64,000 nucleotides of DNA, taken from assembly GCF_018704125.1 (NCBI RefSeq), contig NZ_JAGTIS010000017.1, positions 1 to 64,000 of the forward strand. Direction: 5' to 3'. The notes below the pieces were generated by a model, which saw only the letters and a program-made list of their open reading frames with translations, did no database searches and was not told the DNA's origin. Position 1 is the stretch's first letter; each line of letters starts with the position of its first letter. Both the position numbers and the translations under genes were made by a program. Origin of the DNA: Metapseudomonas boanensis. GTDB lineage: Bacteria; Pseudomonadota; Gammaproteobacteria; Pseudomonadales; Pseudomonadaceae. Below, piece by piece: positions 1-8,662 of the stretch.

Positions 1-126
1 TACGCCAGCAAGCTCGGCACCGCGCGCTTCTACTTCGCGCGCCTGCTGCCGCGCATCCACTCGCTGACCGCCTCGGTGAAGGCCGGTAGCGAATCGTTGT
101 ACCTGCTGGACACTGCGCAGTTCTAA
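1..126 (+). CDS. acyl-CoA dehydrogenase, C-terminal end (partial)
   Basis: The window opens inside a reading frame that runs to a TAA at 124-126. The last 41 residues (KLGTARFYFARLLPR, then SLTASVKAGSESLYLLD) look like the C-terminal helical tail of the long Pseudomonas acyl-CoA dehydrogenases of about 600 residues, which oxidise acyl-CoA in fatty acid breakdown. The catalytic part lies upstream of the window, so the substrate cannot be judged. A hairpin at 141-175 probably ends its transcript. Confidence 0.6.
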   Translation, partial: YASKLGTARFYFARLLPRIHSLTASVKAGSESLYLLDTAQF

Positions 127-140
127 GCAGCCTCCGGTCT

Positions 141-175
141 GGCTCGCCCAGCGTCGTTTGAGGCTCGGGCGAGCC
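141..175 (+). terminator. hairpin, probable terminator of the acyl-CoA dehydrogenase gene
   Basis: A perfect 9-bp stem (GGCTCGCCC at 141-149 and GGGCGAGCC at 167-175) starts 15 bases after the stop codon. There is no clean T-run after it, so termination is inferred from position and stem strength. Confidence 0.45.
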
Positions 176-691
176 ACGCTTTGCCATCTTTACTCGAAGC
201 CTCTGGCTGTGCCGGTTCCTGCCATATTGGCAAGCGCATCCCGTGTCATGAAATGGAAATTGGCTGTCGCCCGATGAGAAGTGTCGGGCCTGCATCCAGC
301 CTACAGTCCATGCCAACCATCGCAGTTAGAAACCATCGCCCGGATGATGGAAGAGTCAGCCCCTGCTGATCAGGTCGGGGGTCGGATGCTGTGCCCGCCA
401 CGCGCAGGCGACGAATACGTGGCTCGACGTCATGTGATGCAGTGATCGCTGACCGCGCCAGGAAGATACAGCGTCCGGATCAGGGACGGGCAGCCACGAC
501 CTGTCCGTCCCTGGTTGACTTTGACGACGGACCAGAACAACCGGCCGATGCAAGACAAACCGATGGAGACATGGCCTTTCACCACAGCGCGAAGGGTGAG
601 GGCGTCGATACTTCGTCGGCATCCCGAGCTATCGCAGGTGCATCGCCGTTGCGCTGACCTTCAGCCTGTTCCCTGAACCACGAGAGTCGCA
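176..691. other. intergenic region without a convincing gene
   Basis: About 500 bases separate the terminator-like hairpin from the PHA synthase. Short frames exist on both strands, but none has a family signature, a good ribosome binding site or natural Pseudomonas codon use. The promoter of the PHA synthase gene presumably lies near its right end. Confidence 0.5.
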
Positions 692-2485
692 ATGAGTAAA
701 ACCCCTCGAGCGAGCCAGACAACAACCACCACGAAGCGTCGCCCAGCAGCAGGCAGGGGCCCGCGTAAAAGCAAAGATACCGAGCTCGCGTGCAATTCCC
801 AGGAGCATGAGCTGGTTGGCGCTGCGATGAATCACACGCTGGCAGGCAACCCGCTGGTCAGTGTGCGTGCAGTAGATCTGGCAGGGTCTGCCGGTTACTT
901 GTTGAAGGCCTTGGGCAAAACGCCAATCAAAGCCGGATATCACCTCGGTGGCTACCTCAAGGAGTTGCGCGGCATAGTCGGCGGAACTTCCAGCATTGCC
1001 CCGGACCCCAGAGACAAGCGTTTCGCCGACCCGGCCTGGCAATCCAATTTCGTATTACGCGCCCTGCTGCAAAGCTACCTGGCCGGCCAAAGCGAACTCA
1101 CTCGCTTTATCGACTCCTCCAACCTTACGCCCCTGGAAAAAGGCCGTGCCCAGTTCGTCACATCGCTTCTGGCCGATGCGATGTCACCGAGCAACTCGCT
1201 TCTGACCAATCCTGCTGCACTGCGCAAACTGGTAGACACCGGCGGCATGAACCTGGTCAGGGGCATTCGACAGTTCACCCACGATGCGCTGAACAACCGG
1301 GGGATGCCCGCGCAGGTCGACAGCACGCCGTTCAAGGTGGGGGAGAACATTGCCACGGCCAAGGGTGAAGTGGTGTTCCGTAACGACATGTTCGAGCTGT
1401 TGCAGTTCGCACCGACCACCGAAAACGTCTACGCAAGGCCGTTGGTAATGTCGCCGCCGCAGATCAACAAGTACTACGCCATCGACCTCTCGCCGGAAAA
1501 AAGCCTGATCAAGTGGGCGCAGGATAGCGGCGTGCAAATGTTCGTCATCAGCTGGCGTAATCCGACGAGCGAGCACCGTGACTGGGGCCTGTCCGAGTAC
1601 GCGCTGTGCCTCGACCAGGCAGTCGAGGTGGCCCGGAAGATTACCGGCAGCCCGGATGTGAACATGTGGGGGTCCTGCTCGGGCGGGATTACCCTGGCGG
1701 CCTACCTGGGTTGGCTGGCCGCGCGCGGCGAAGGCCACAAGGTTGCCAACACCAGCTGGGCGGTGTGCGTGCTCGACATGCCGTCGGCACTCGACGACTC
1801 CACGCTGGGACTCTTTACCACCCCGGCTGCGTTGCGCACAGCCAAGGCCAGCTCGCGGCGCAAGGGCGTACTAAGTGGTCAGGACATGGCGCGGATGTTC
1901 GCCTGGATGCGGCCCAATGATCTGATCTGGAACTATTGGGTCAATAACTACCTGCTTGGCAACAAGCCGCCAGCCTTCGACATCCTGGCCTGGAACAACG
2001 ACACCACGCGACTGCCGGCACAACTGCATGCGGACTACCTCGATCTGGTCCAGCTGAACCCCTATAGCAACCCGGGCGCCATGCAAATCGCCGGCGAGTC
2101 TATCGACATGACCAAGGTCAGGGTCGGCGCCTACGTGATCGGGGGAACCACTGACCACATCACGCCCTGGCAGGGCTGCTACGGCACGGCACGCCTGTTC
2201 GGTGAGGACACTACCTTCGTGCTGTCCAACGCCGGTCATCTGCAGAGTCTGGTCAACCCGCCTGGCAATCCCAAGTCGTATTTCTACGCAGCACCTGCGA
2301 CCGCCGATGACCCGGAGGCCTGGCTACAGAACGCCGGGGAACGCCAGGGGGGCAGTTGGTGGCCGCATTGGCGCGAGTGGATTCAGCAACGCTCGGGCGC
2401 TAATCTGCCAGCGCCGAAAAAGCTCGGCTCGCGCAAGTATCCGCCGCTGTGCGCTGCTCCCGGCACGTATGTGCTTGAGCGCTGA
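692..2485 (+). CDS. phaC: class II-like poly(3-hydroxyalkanoate) synthase
   Basis: 597 residues. PHA synthases polymerise (R)-3-hydroxyacyl-CoA into storage polyester at the granule surface. The PHA synthase N-domain is followed by an alpha/beta-hydrolase domain with the synthase form of the lipase box, GSCSGG, placing the nucleophile at Cys329. The other triad residues fit Asp488 (GGTTDH) and His516 (NAGHL). All three lie 33-37 residues further on than I recall for P. aeruginosa PhaC1. This matches a Lys/Arg/Thr-rich, low-complexity extension at residues 1-35. It is not in a normal pha locus: no depolymerase phaZ, phaD or phasins adjoin it. It looks like an extra synthase. Substrate chain length cannot be read from sequence. 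Confidence 0.85.
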   Translation: MSKTPRASQTTTTTKRRPAAGRGPRKSKDTELACNSQEHELVGAAMNHTLAGNPLVSVRAVDLAGSAGYLLKALGKTPIKAGYHLGGYLKELRGIVGGTSSIAPDPRDKRFADPAWQSNFVLRALLQSYLAGQSELTRFIDSSNLTPLEKGRAQFVTSLLADAMSPSNSLLTNPAALRKLVDTGGMNLVRGIRQFTHDALNNRGMPAQVDSTPFKVGENIATAKGEVVFRNDMFELLQFAPTTENVYARPLVMSPPQINKYYAIDLSPEKSLIKWAQDSGVQMFVISWRNPTSEHRDWGLSEYALCLDQAVEVARKITGSPDVNMWGSCSGGITLAAYLGWLAARGEGHKVANTSWAVCVLDMPSALDDSTLGLFTTPAALRTAKASSRRKGVLSGQDMARMFAWMRPNDLIWNYWVNNYLLGNKPPAFDILAWNNDTTRLPAQLHADYLDLVQLNPYSNPGAMQIAGESIDMTKVRVGAYVIGGTTDHITPWQGCYGTARLFGEDTTFVLSNAGHLQSLVNPPGNPKSYFYAAPATADDPEAWLQNAGERQGGSWWPHWREWIQQRSGANLPAPKKLGSRKYPPLCAAPGTYVLER

Positions 2486-2639
2486 GGGTAAAATCGTTCG
2501 CTGAGCAGGCATTGGTAGGTTCGAGGGTACAGGGGCGCAGCAGCACGCTCCTTGGCCCTCACTAATTCGACGCAGGAGGGCAGGGCTAAACACGTTCATC
2601 TCAGGAATCGACATAACAACAAGAATCGAGGATAGGGAA

Positions 2640-3407
2640 ATGCGACCGATAGTGATGTTGTGCCTGCTGTACCTGCTTTCACCCATGACCTGGGGCGATG
2701 GACGAAGCAATCAGCAGTTGAGCGAGCTGTCCAGTCGCAGCCAACTGCTGTGCGCCAGTGCCATGCTCTATTTCAACCCGGAGGAGCGTGCGCCTGACCC
2801 TCGCAGCCTGACAGTGGTCTTCCATCATCTCAGCACGCTGGAGACCTATGTTCTGCAACTCGGCCAGCCGGAATCGCTGGTACAACCCCTTCACGCCATG
2901 AAGCGCATTTTCGCGCAATTGGACAGCTTGCCAAGCAGCCAGCGAGAGCGCTATCCGGAATTGCTTCGGCAGATGTTGGTGCAGCAGCGGCAGCTGCAGC
3001 AGGCTGCCGTGGACATCCTTTCTGGCGTTAGGCAGAGCAGTTCAGAGGCCGCCCAGGGGCAGCCGTTCAACGCGCAAAGCCAAGCCTTGGCGAGCCTGTT
3101 GATGGACTACCAATTGCGCTTCTATCCAATGCCCGGCAAGCATGAATTGACAATGAAGCGGGAGCAAGTGCTGGACCTTGACCGGGCGATCGAGCAGCGT
3201 TTCGAGATGCTGCTGGTCAGGCACTCCGAACAGGCGGAGCTGTTGGCCAAGATCAGGGGCAACTACCAGTTCGCGCGCGCCCAGTTGTTGCAGGATAAAG
3301 GGCGCGCTCAAGGTGGCGTTGAGTTCTACCTGAGCCGTGCAGTGGCCGACCTCGATGAACTGGCAGTCATGACGCGGCCGACAGATTCAGGGCAGCCTCC
3401 GCTCTAG
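2640..3407 (+). CDS. exported protein of unknown function
   Basis: 255 residues starting at an ATG behind a GAGGATAGGG ribosome binding site. Residues 1-20 form a short signal peptide (charged MRP, a hydrophobic run, then a likely cut near TWG-D), so the protein should be periplasmic or surface-associated. The rest is mostly helical, rich in Gln, Leu, Glu and Arg, and gives no recognised family. It lies 154 bases downstream of the PHA synthase on the same strand. A link to that gene is possible but nothing in the sequence proves it. Confidence 0.6.
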   Translation: MRPIVMLCLLYLLSPMTWGDGRSNQQLSELSSRSQLLCASAMLYFNPEERAPDPRSLTVVFHHLSTLETYVLQLGQPESLVQPLHAMKRIFAQLDSLPSSQRERYPELLRQMLVQQRQLQQAAVDILSGVRQSSSEAAQGQPFNAQSQALASLLMDYQLRFYPMPGKHELTMKREQVLDLDRAIEQRFEMLLVRHSEQAELLAKIRGNYQFARAQLLQDKGRAQGGVEFYLSRAVADLDELAVMTRPTDSGQPPL

Positions 3408-3412
3408 TCGCC

Positions 3413-3917
3413 GTGCTTAACGTTCCTTGGTACCACTGCGCCCTGCTTGCGTCCTGGAGGAACCGCTACATGCTCCGCCCGTGGTTACACAAGTTTCTGC
3501 ACGCTATCCAAGCCCTGCGCACGTTACCCGACCAGCCATTCGTTTTGGCCGAAATCAGCAACGATCTTGAGCCACTCAGGGCCCTGAACATCAGATCACC
3601 CGCCCAGCAAGGTGATATCGCGCTTTCCGCCCGCCTTAATCAAGGTGTTGCTCAACAACCTGCAGTAGACGGCTTACGCTACGAAACCATTCATCAAGTT
3701 AAAGGCGGAACCCACGACGCAACGGTGGTCGTCTCGTCAGCGTGGCGTTCACCTTTCCCACTGGCAGGACAGGCTCGCTGATCCAACATCTGAGGGCGCC
3801 AGGTTCGCGTATGTGGCGAGTTCACGCCCCCGGCATTTGCTCATTTGGGCAGTGAAACAGCTGAAAGCAGCTCAGAAAGGCACCCTTTCCAAACTGGGAT
3901 TCGAGCTCGCCTATTGA
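3413..3917 (+). pseudogene. UvrD/GajB-like helicase, frameshifted C-terminal remnant
   Basis: Two frames together give the end of a UvrD-type superfamily 1 helicase. The first frame (to the stop at 3781) contains ETIHQVKGGTHDATVVVSS, the motif V region (usual form TIHxVKGETHDAT). The frame beginning near 3759 continues HWQDRLADPTSEGAR, then FAYVASSRPRHLLIWAVK, which is motif VI, and stops at 3917. A single-base change near 3755 separates them. The whole ATP-binding N-terminal half is missing. The wording of motif VI (YVASSRPRHL) is like UvrD helicases paired with OLD-type nucleases, such as GajB of Gabija. That assignment is tentative. Confidence 0.65.
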
Positions 3918-4347
3918 GCGCAGGCGCAGTGCAAGACTCGTCGAGCGGAGTGCGGGCATCCCAACAGACTGGGAAATAACCCTGTAGCTGGTAAGACGAA
4001 CGGGGATAGCCGCAGGCGCTGGGGAGCAATAAGACAGACTTCACTTGGGCGTTTATCCGCCGAAAGGCGGGTGGCAGCTCCGTTGGCGGTAGATGACGAA
4101 GCCGTACGCCTGGCCGTATGTAGTGGGCAAGCCGCGCTGGACCAAGCGCCAACTGCGCAACGCCCCAAATACGAGTGCGTCAGGTAAAGCAAGACCGGTA
4201 CGAATTCTCCTCACCCATCAGACTAAAAGGCAGTTCAGCGGACTTCCGGACAGATATTCATCGGCCCAGGCAAGGCGGCCGGCTGGTTAGGCTCCATACA
4301 CTCCACTACGAGTAAATCGCGCACAACAATAAACGCGAGAAGTAGTG
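3918..4347. other. intergenic region upstream of the hmf-like operon
   Basis: About 430 bases with no supportable gene; the short frames on both strands have no family features. The operon promoter should lie toward the right end, which is relatively AT-rich (about 4310-4340). I found no clear operator. Confidence 0.45.
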
Positions 4348-7300
4348 ATGAACCTATATCAGCCTGACCTCGTTACCCAGCACAGCAGCCATATCGGTGC
4401 TCGCCAGACCCGTGTCGAGGACGCTGCATTGCTGCGTGGCCTGGGCTGCTATGCCGACGATGCTGCCACCCCGCCCGGCACCCTGCACGCTGCCATTGTC
4501 CGTTCACCCCATCCCCATGCGCGCATTACTGCCGTGGATTTCTCCAAAGCGCTGCTTATGAAAGGCGTGCACGGCGTACTCATCGGTGAGGACGTCAAGC
4601 GTTGGTCCCTGCCATTTCCGGTCGGCGTACGCCAGCCGATGGAGCATTGGTGCATCGCCGTGGACAAGGTGCGCTACGTCGGTGAGCCGGTGGCGGTAGT
4701 GATCGCCGAGAGCCGTTACCTGGCCGAAGACGCCCTGGAAGGCGTACGCGTCGACTATGAGCTGCTGCCGCCGATCATCGACCCGGAAGCCGCCACCACC
4801 GAGCAGGCGCCGGTGCTGCATGAGGCAGTCGGCAGCAACGTGGTCAACGAGCGGCATTTCCGCTACGGCGAACCGGAACAGGCCTTCGAGCAGGCGCCGC
4901 ACAGGGTATCGCTGAAGGTGAGTTTTCCGCGCAGCTCCTGCACGCCCATCGAGTGCTACGTGGTGCTTGCGCAGTACGGGCGCGCCACTGGCATCTACGA
5001 TGTGCTGGCCAACTTCCAGGGACCCTATGCGCTGCACACGGTGATGGCCCGCGCGCTTAACGTGCCGAGCAACCGCCTGCGTCTGCGCACCCCGAAAGAC
5101 TCCGGCGGCAGCTTCGGTATCAAGCAGGGCGTATTCCCCTACGTGGTGATGATGGGACTGGCGGCACGCAAGGTCGGTGCCCCGGTGAAATGGGTCGAAG
5201 ACCGCCTCGAGCATCTGCAAGGCGCGTCCTCTGCAACCAATCGGGTCACCGAAATCGAGGCGGCGGTGCAGGCGGACGGTCGCATCACCGCCCTGCGTTA
5301 TGACCAGATCGACGACTGCGGCGCCTACCTGCGCGCACCAGAGCCGGCCACCTTCTACCGCATGCACGGCAACCTCACGGGTGCCTATGCGATTCGTAAT
5401 CTGCTGGTGCGCAACCGCGTGGTGCTGACCAACAAGACCCCCACCGGACTAAACCGGGGATTCGGCGGCCCGCAGGTGTACTTCGCCCTGGAGCGTCTGT
5501 TGCAGCATATCGCCGTGCAGCTGGATCTCGATCCGCTGGAGGTGATCCGTCGCAACCTGGTACCGGCCGACGCTTTCCCCTACCGGGCCGCGGCCGGCGC
5601 TCTGCTGGATTCCGGAAATTACCAGGCCGGCATCGATTTGGCGGTCAAGGACGGCGGTCTCGACGAGTTGCTGTGCCGCCGCGACCAGGCGCGCGGCGAA
5701 GGCCGGTTGTACGGTATCGGCTATGCCGCGGTGATCGAGCCGTCGATCTCCAACATGGGCTACATCACCACCGCGATGACGCCCGAGGAACGGCGCAAGG
5801 CCGGGCCGAAGAACGGTGCGGTGAGCACGGCAACCATCAACGTCGGCCCGCTCGGTGACGTCAGCGTGCACGTCTCCTCGACGCCCCAGGGCCAGGGGCA
5901 CCAGACCGCGGTGGCTCAGATAGTCGCCGATGTGCTCGGCGTGGCGCTGGAGTCGATCGTGGTCAACGTCGAACTGGACACCCAGAAGGACGCCTGGTCG
6001 ATCGCCTCGGGCAACTATTCCAGCCGCTTCGCCGGCGCGGTGGCCGGGGTGGTCTACCAGGCTGCGTTGAAGGTGCGCGATCGCCTCGCCGCGATCGCCG
6101 CCGCGCAACTGCAAGCCAAACCGGAAGACATCCGCTTCGCCGACGGCAAGATCTTCGTCGCTAACGGCGGTCCTTCTGCACCCTTTCACCGCATCGCCGG
6201 CGCCACCCACTGGACGCCTGGCCTGCTCCCGCAAGGCGAGCCGGGTGGCCTGCGCGAGACCGCATTCTGGAGCCCACCGCAGCTCATGGCGCCAGACGAC
6301 AGCGATCTCATCAACAGCTCGCTGTGCTACGGCTTCGTCTTTGACATCTGTGGCCTGGAGATCGACCGCGTCACCGGTGAGATTCACATCGACCGCTACG
6401 TGACGTGCCACGATGCCGGCCGCCTGCTCAATCCTGCGCTGGTCGACGGCCAGATCCGCGGCGGTTTTACCCAGGGGCTTGGCGCGGCGCTGATGGAGGA
6501 GTTCGCCTATGGCGAGGACGGCAGCTTCCTCTCTGGAACCTTCGCCGACTACCTGGTGCCCACTGCACCAGAAGTGCTCGAGCCCGTGATCCTGCATCTG
6601 GAAACACCGTCGCCGTTCACCCCTCTGGGGGCCAAGGGCGTCGGCGAGGGCAACAACATGAGCACTCCGGTATGCATCGCCAACGCCGTGGCCGATGCCC
6701 TCGGCCGCGCCGACATCCGCCTGCCGCTGACACCCTCGAAGGTGCGCAGCATGATCGGTATCGACGAGCCACCGCGGCCGGCCGGCATGCAGCAGGACGA
6801 CGGTTTCGCCGCAGAGCCCGCTGGTGGTTCGGCCTTGCGCGCTAACGATGTGGTGGTGATCCCGGCGCCGCCACAGCAGGTGTTCGACACCCTGCTCGAC
6901 CCGGCCACCCTGGCGGCGATTATCCCCGGCTGCCATGCCCTCGAACTGCAGGGCGAGAATCGCTACCGCGCGGACGTCACCGTCGGCGTGGGCATGATCC
7001 GCGCACGCTTCGAGGCCAAGGTCGCCTTGAGCGAGCTGGACCCGCCGCATTCGTTGCGCCTGTCCGGCTCCGGCACCAGTTCCATGGGCTCGGCCGAGGG
7101 CCACGCCAGGGTGCGTTTCGTCGCCTTGGAGAACGGTCACACACGCCTGGAATACCAATACCAGGTCGCCGTCAGCGGCAAGGTCGCCGCGGTCGGCAGC
7201 CGCATGATGCAAGGGGCCTCGAAAGTGATCATCGGGCAGATTTTCACCCGCCTGTCGCAGCGGGTCAGTGGCCAGGCGATCGCCGGTGGCTGGTGGGCGC

Positions 7301-7350
7301 GCCTGCGTGCGCTGTTCGCCAGGCTGTTCGGCAAGGGAGGTGCGCAATGA
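4348..7350 (+). CDS. hmfA: molybdenum hydroxylase large subunit fused to CoxG-like domain (2-furoyl-CoA dehydrogenase type)
   Basis: 1000 residues from the ATG at 4348; a GTG sits one codon earlier. Residues about 15-130 are the aldehyde oxidase/xanthine dehydrogenase a/b hammerhead. Residues about 140-790 are the molybdopterin-binding part, with GGSFGIKQG and the active-site GVGEG motif (Glu767). From about residue 833 a separate SRPBCC/CoxG domain begins (VVVIPAPPQQVFDTLLDP, IIPGC). It ends near 980 and is followed by a Trp/Arg/Leu-rich tail that looks like an amphipathic helix. It overlaps the next gene by ATGA. With genes for FAD and 2Fe-2S subunits, a CoA ligase and a crotonase-like hydrolase in this order, the best match is HmfA, which hydroxylates 2-furoyl-CoA. 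A different aromatic or heterocyclic acyl-CoA is possible. Confidence 0.7.
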   Translation: MNLYQPDLVTQHSSHIGARQTRVEDAALLRGLGCYADDAATPPGTLHAAIVRSPHPHARITAVDFSKALLMKGVHGVLIGEDVKRWSLPFPVGVRQPMEHWCIAVDKVRYVGEPVAVVIAESRYLAEDALEGVRVDYELLPPIIDPEAATTEQAPVLHEAVGSNVVNERHFRYGEPEQAFEQAPHRVSLKVSFPRSSCTPIECYVVLAQYGRATGIYDVLANFQGPYALHTVMARALNVPSNRLRLRTPKDSGGSFGIKQGVFPYVVMMGLAARKVGAPVKWVEDRLEHLQGASSATNRVTEIEAAVQADGRITALRYDQIDDCGAYLRAPEPATFYRMHGNLTGAYAIRNLLVRNRVVLTNKTPTGLNRGFGGPQVYFALERLLQHIAVQLDLDPLEVIRRNLVPADAFPYRAAAGALLDSGNYQAGIDLAVKDGGLDELLCRRDQARGEGRLYGIGYAAVIEPSISNMGYITTAMTPEERRKAGPKNGAVSTATINVGPLGDVSVHVSSTPQGQGHQTAVAQIVADVLGVALESIVVNVELDTQKDAWSIASGNYSSRFAGAVAGVVYQAALKVRDRLAAIAAAQLQAKPEDIRFADGKIFVANGGPSAPFHRIAGATHWTPGLLPQGEPGGLRETAFWSPPQLMAPDDSDLINSSLCYGFVFDICGLEIDRVTGEIHIDRYVTCHDAGRLLNPALVDGQIRGGFTQGLGAALMEEFAYGEDGSFLSGTFADYLVPTAPEVLEPVILHLETPSPFTPLGAKGVGEGNNMSTPVCIANAVADALGRADIRLPLTPSKVRSMIGIDEPPRPAGMQQDDGFAAEPAGGSALRANDVVVIPAPPQQVFDTLLDPATLAAIIPGCHALELQGENRYRADVTVGVGMIRARFEAKVALSELDPPHSLRLSGSGTSSMGSAEGHARVRFVALENGHTRLEYQYQVAVSGKVAAVGSRMMQGASKVIIGQIFTRLSQRVSGQAIAGGWWARLRALFARLFGKGGAQ

Positions 7351-8153
7351 AACCGGCTGCCTTCGATTACGTCCGTGCCGAGAGCCGCCGCCAGGTGCTC
7401 GAGCTGCTCGCCGAGTATGGCGCGGATGCGCGCATCATTGCCGGCGGGCAGTCGCTGATGGCGGTGCTGAACATGCGCCTGGCCCAGCCCAAGCTGCTGA
7501 TCGACATCAACCAGGTCGCCGACCTGGGCTATATCGAGCTGCGCAAGGATTGCCTGGCGGTTGGCGCGGCGGTGCGCCAGACGCAGCTGCTGGCGCGGCC
7601 GACGCTGGTCGACGAGGTGCCGCTGCTGGCCTTGGCGATGCCCTGGATCGGCCACTTCCAGACCCGCAATCGCGGCACCGTGTGCGGTTCTGTGGCCCAC
7701 GCCGACCCCAGCGCCGAGCTTCCGCTGTGCCTGGTGACCTTAGGCGGCGAGATCGTCCTGGAGTCGAAGAAGGGCAGGCGCGTGGTCACGGCCGCCGAGT
7801 TCTTCCAGGGCATCCTCACCACCGACAAACGCGCCGACGAACTGGTCGTCGAGGTGCGCTTCCCGCTCAAACGCGAGGGCATCAGCTACCGCTTCCAGGA
7901 AATCGCCATGCGCCACGGCGACTTCGCCATCGTCTCGCTGGCTGCCTGTGTCGGCACCGACGAGGTGCGCCTGGGCGTCGGCGGGGTCGCCGATCGCCCG
8001 GTGGTGCGCAGCCTGCCGCGCGGCATGGCGCTAGCCGACGCGCTCAACGAAACCGCCTGGTCGCTTGACGCCCAGGACGATGTGCACGCCAGCGCGGCCT
8101 ACCGCCGGCAACTGATTCGCGAGCTGGGTCACCGGCTCATCGAAGGAGTCTGA
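7347..8153 (+). CDS. hmfB: molybdenum hydroxylase FAD-binding subunit (CoxM family)
   Basis: 268 residues. The start chosen is the ATG at 7347, which overlaps the large-subunit stop and follows GGGAGG. The N-terminal FAD-binding PCMH fold shows AGGQSLMAVLNMRL near residues 32-45 and the second FAD motif TRNRGTVCGSVAHADPSAE near 108-126. The C-terminal CO-dehydrogenase flavoprotein domain follows. This medium subunit passes electrons from the 2Fe-2S subunit to the acceptor. It is expected to form the hexameric (LMS)2 complex with its neighbours in the cytoplasm. Only two bases separate it from the small-subunit gene. Confidence 0.8.
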   Translation: MKPAAFDYVRAESRRQVLELLAEYGADARIIAGGQSLMAVLNMRLAQPKLLIDINQVADLGYIELRKDCLAVGAAVRQTQLLARPTLVDEVPLLALAMPWIGHFQTRNRGTVCGSVAHADPSAELPLCLVTLGGEIVLESKKGRRVVTAAEFFQGILTTDKRADELVVEVRFPLKREGISYRFQEIAMRHGDFAIVSLAACVGTDEVRLGVGGVADRPVVRSLPRGMALADALNETAWSLDAQDDVHASAAYRRQLIRELGHRLIEGV

Positions 8154-8155
8154 AC

Positions 8156-8662
8156 ATGCGCGCAACCGCCGAACAACGTTTTCCCGTCCGTCTCGAACTC
8201 AATGGCCGCTCGCGCGAAGGCCTGGCCGAGCCGCGCACCCAGTTGTGCGATTTCCTGCGCCACGACCTCGGCGCCACCGGCGTCCATGTCGGCTGCGAAC
8301 ACGGCGTCTGCGGCGCCTGCACGGTGTTGGTGGACGGCGTCGCCGTGCGCTCGTGCCTGATGCTCGCCGTGCAGGCCCACGAGCGGCGCATCGAGACAGT
8401 CGAATCGCTGGCCGACGACGACACGCTGAACGACCTGCAACAGGCGTTCCGCCGTCATCACGCCCTGCAGTGCGGTTTCTGCACTGCGGGCATCCTCATG
8501 TCCTGCGTGGATTTCCTCGAGCGGCAGCCCGACCCGAGCGAGGCTGAAGTGCGCGACATGCTTTCCGGGCACCTGTGCCGCTGTACCGGTTACACCGGCA
8601 TCGTCCAGGCGGTGCTGGAAGTGGCTGCCCAACGCCAAACGAACGAAGAGGTACAACAATAA
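8156..8662 (+). CDS. hmfC: molybdenum hydroxylase 2Fe-2S subunit (CoxS family)
   Basis: 168 residues. The plant-type 2Fe-2S cluster ligands lie in CEHGVCGAC (Cys47, Cys52, Cys55) plus Cys67. The second cluster is held by CGFCTAGI and CRCTGYTGI, as in all CoxS/XdhA small subunits. It relays electrons from the molybdenum centre to the flavin subunit. The stop codon overlaps the start of the acyl-CoA synthetase (TAATG), so the four genes are tightly coupled. Confidence 0.85.
   Translation: MRATAEQRFPVRLELNGRSREGLAEPRTQLCDFLRHDLGATGVHVGCEHGVCGACTVLVDGVAVRSCLMLAVQAHERRIETVESLADDDTLNDLQQAFRRHHALQCGFCTAGILMSCVDFLERQPDPSEAEVRDMLSGHLCRCTGYTGIVQAVLEVAAQRQTNEEVQQ

Noticed and set aside
5449..7347. 632-residue minus-strand frame opposite the molybdenum hydroxylase gene
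   Set aside because: It is the antisense of a clear CoxL/CoxG coding sequence. Its protein is Arg/His/Gly-rich with no family motif, a common by-product of high GC content.
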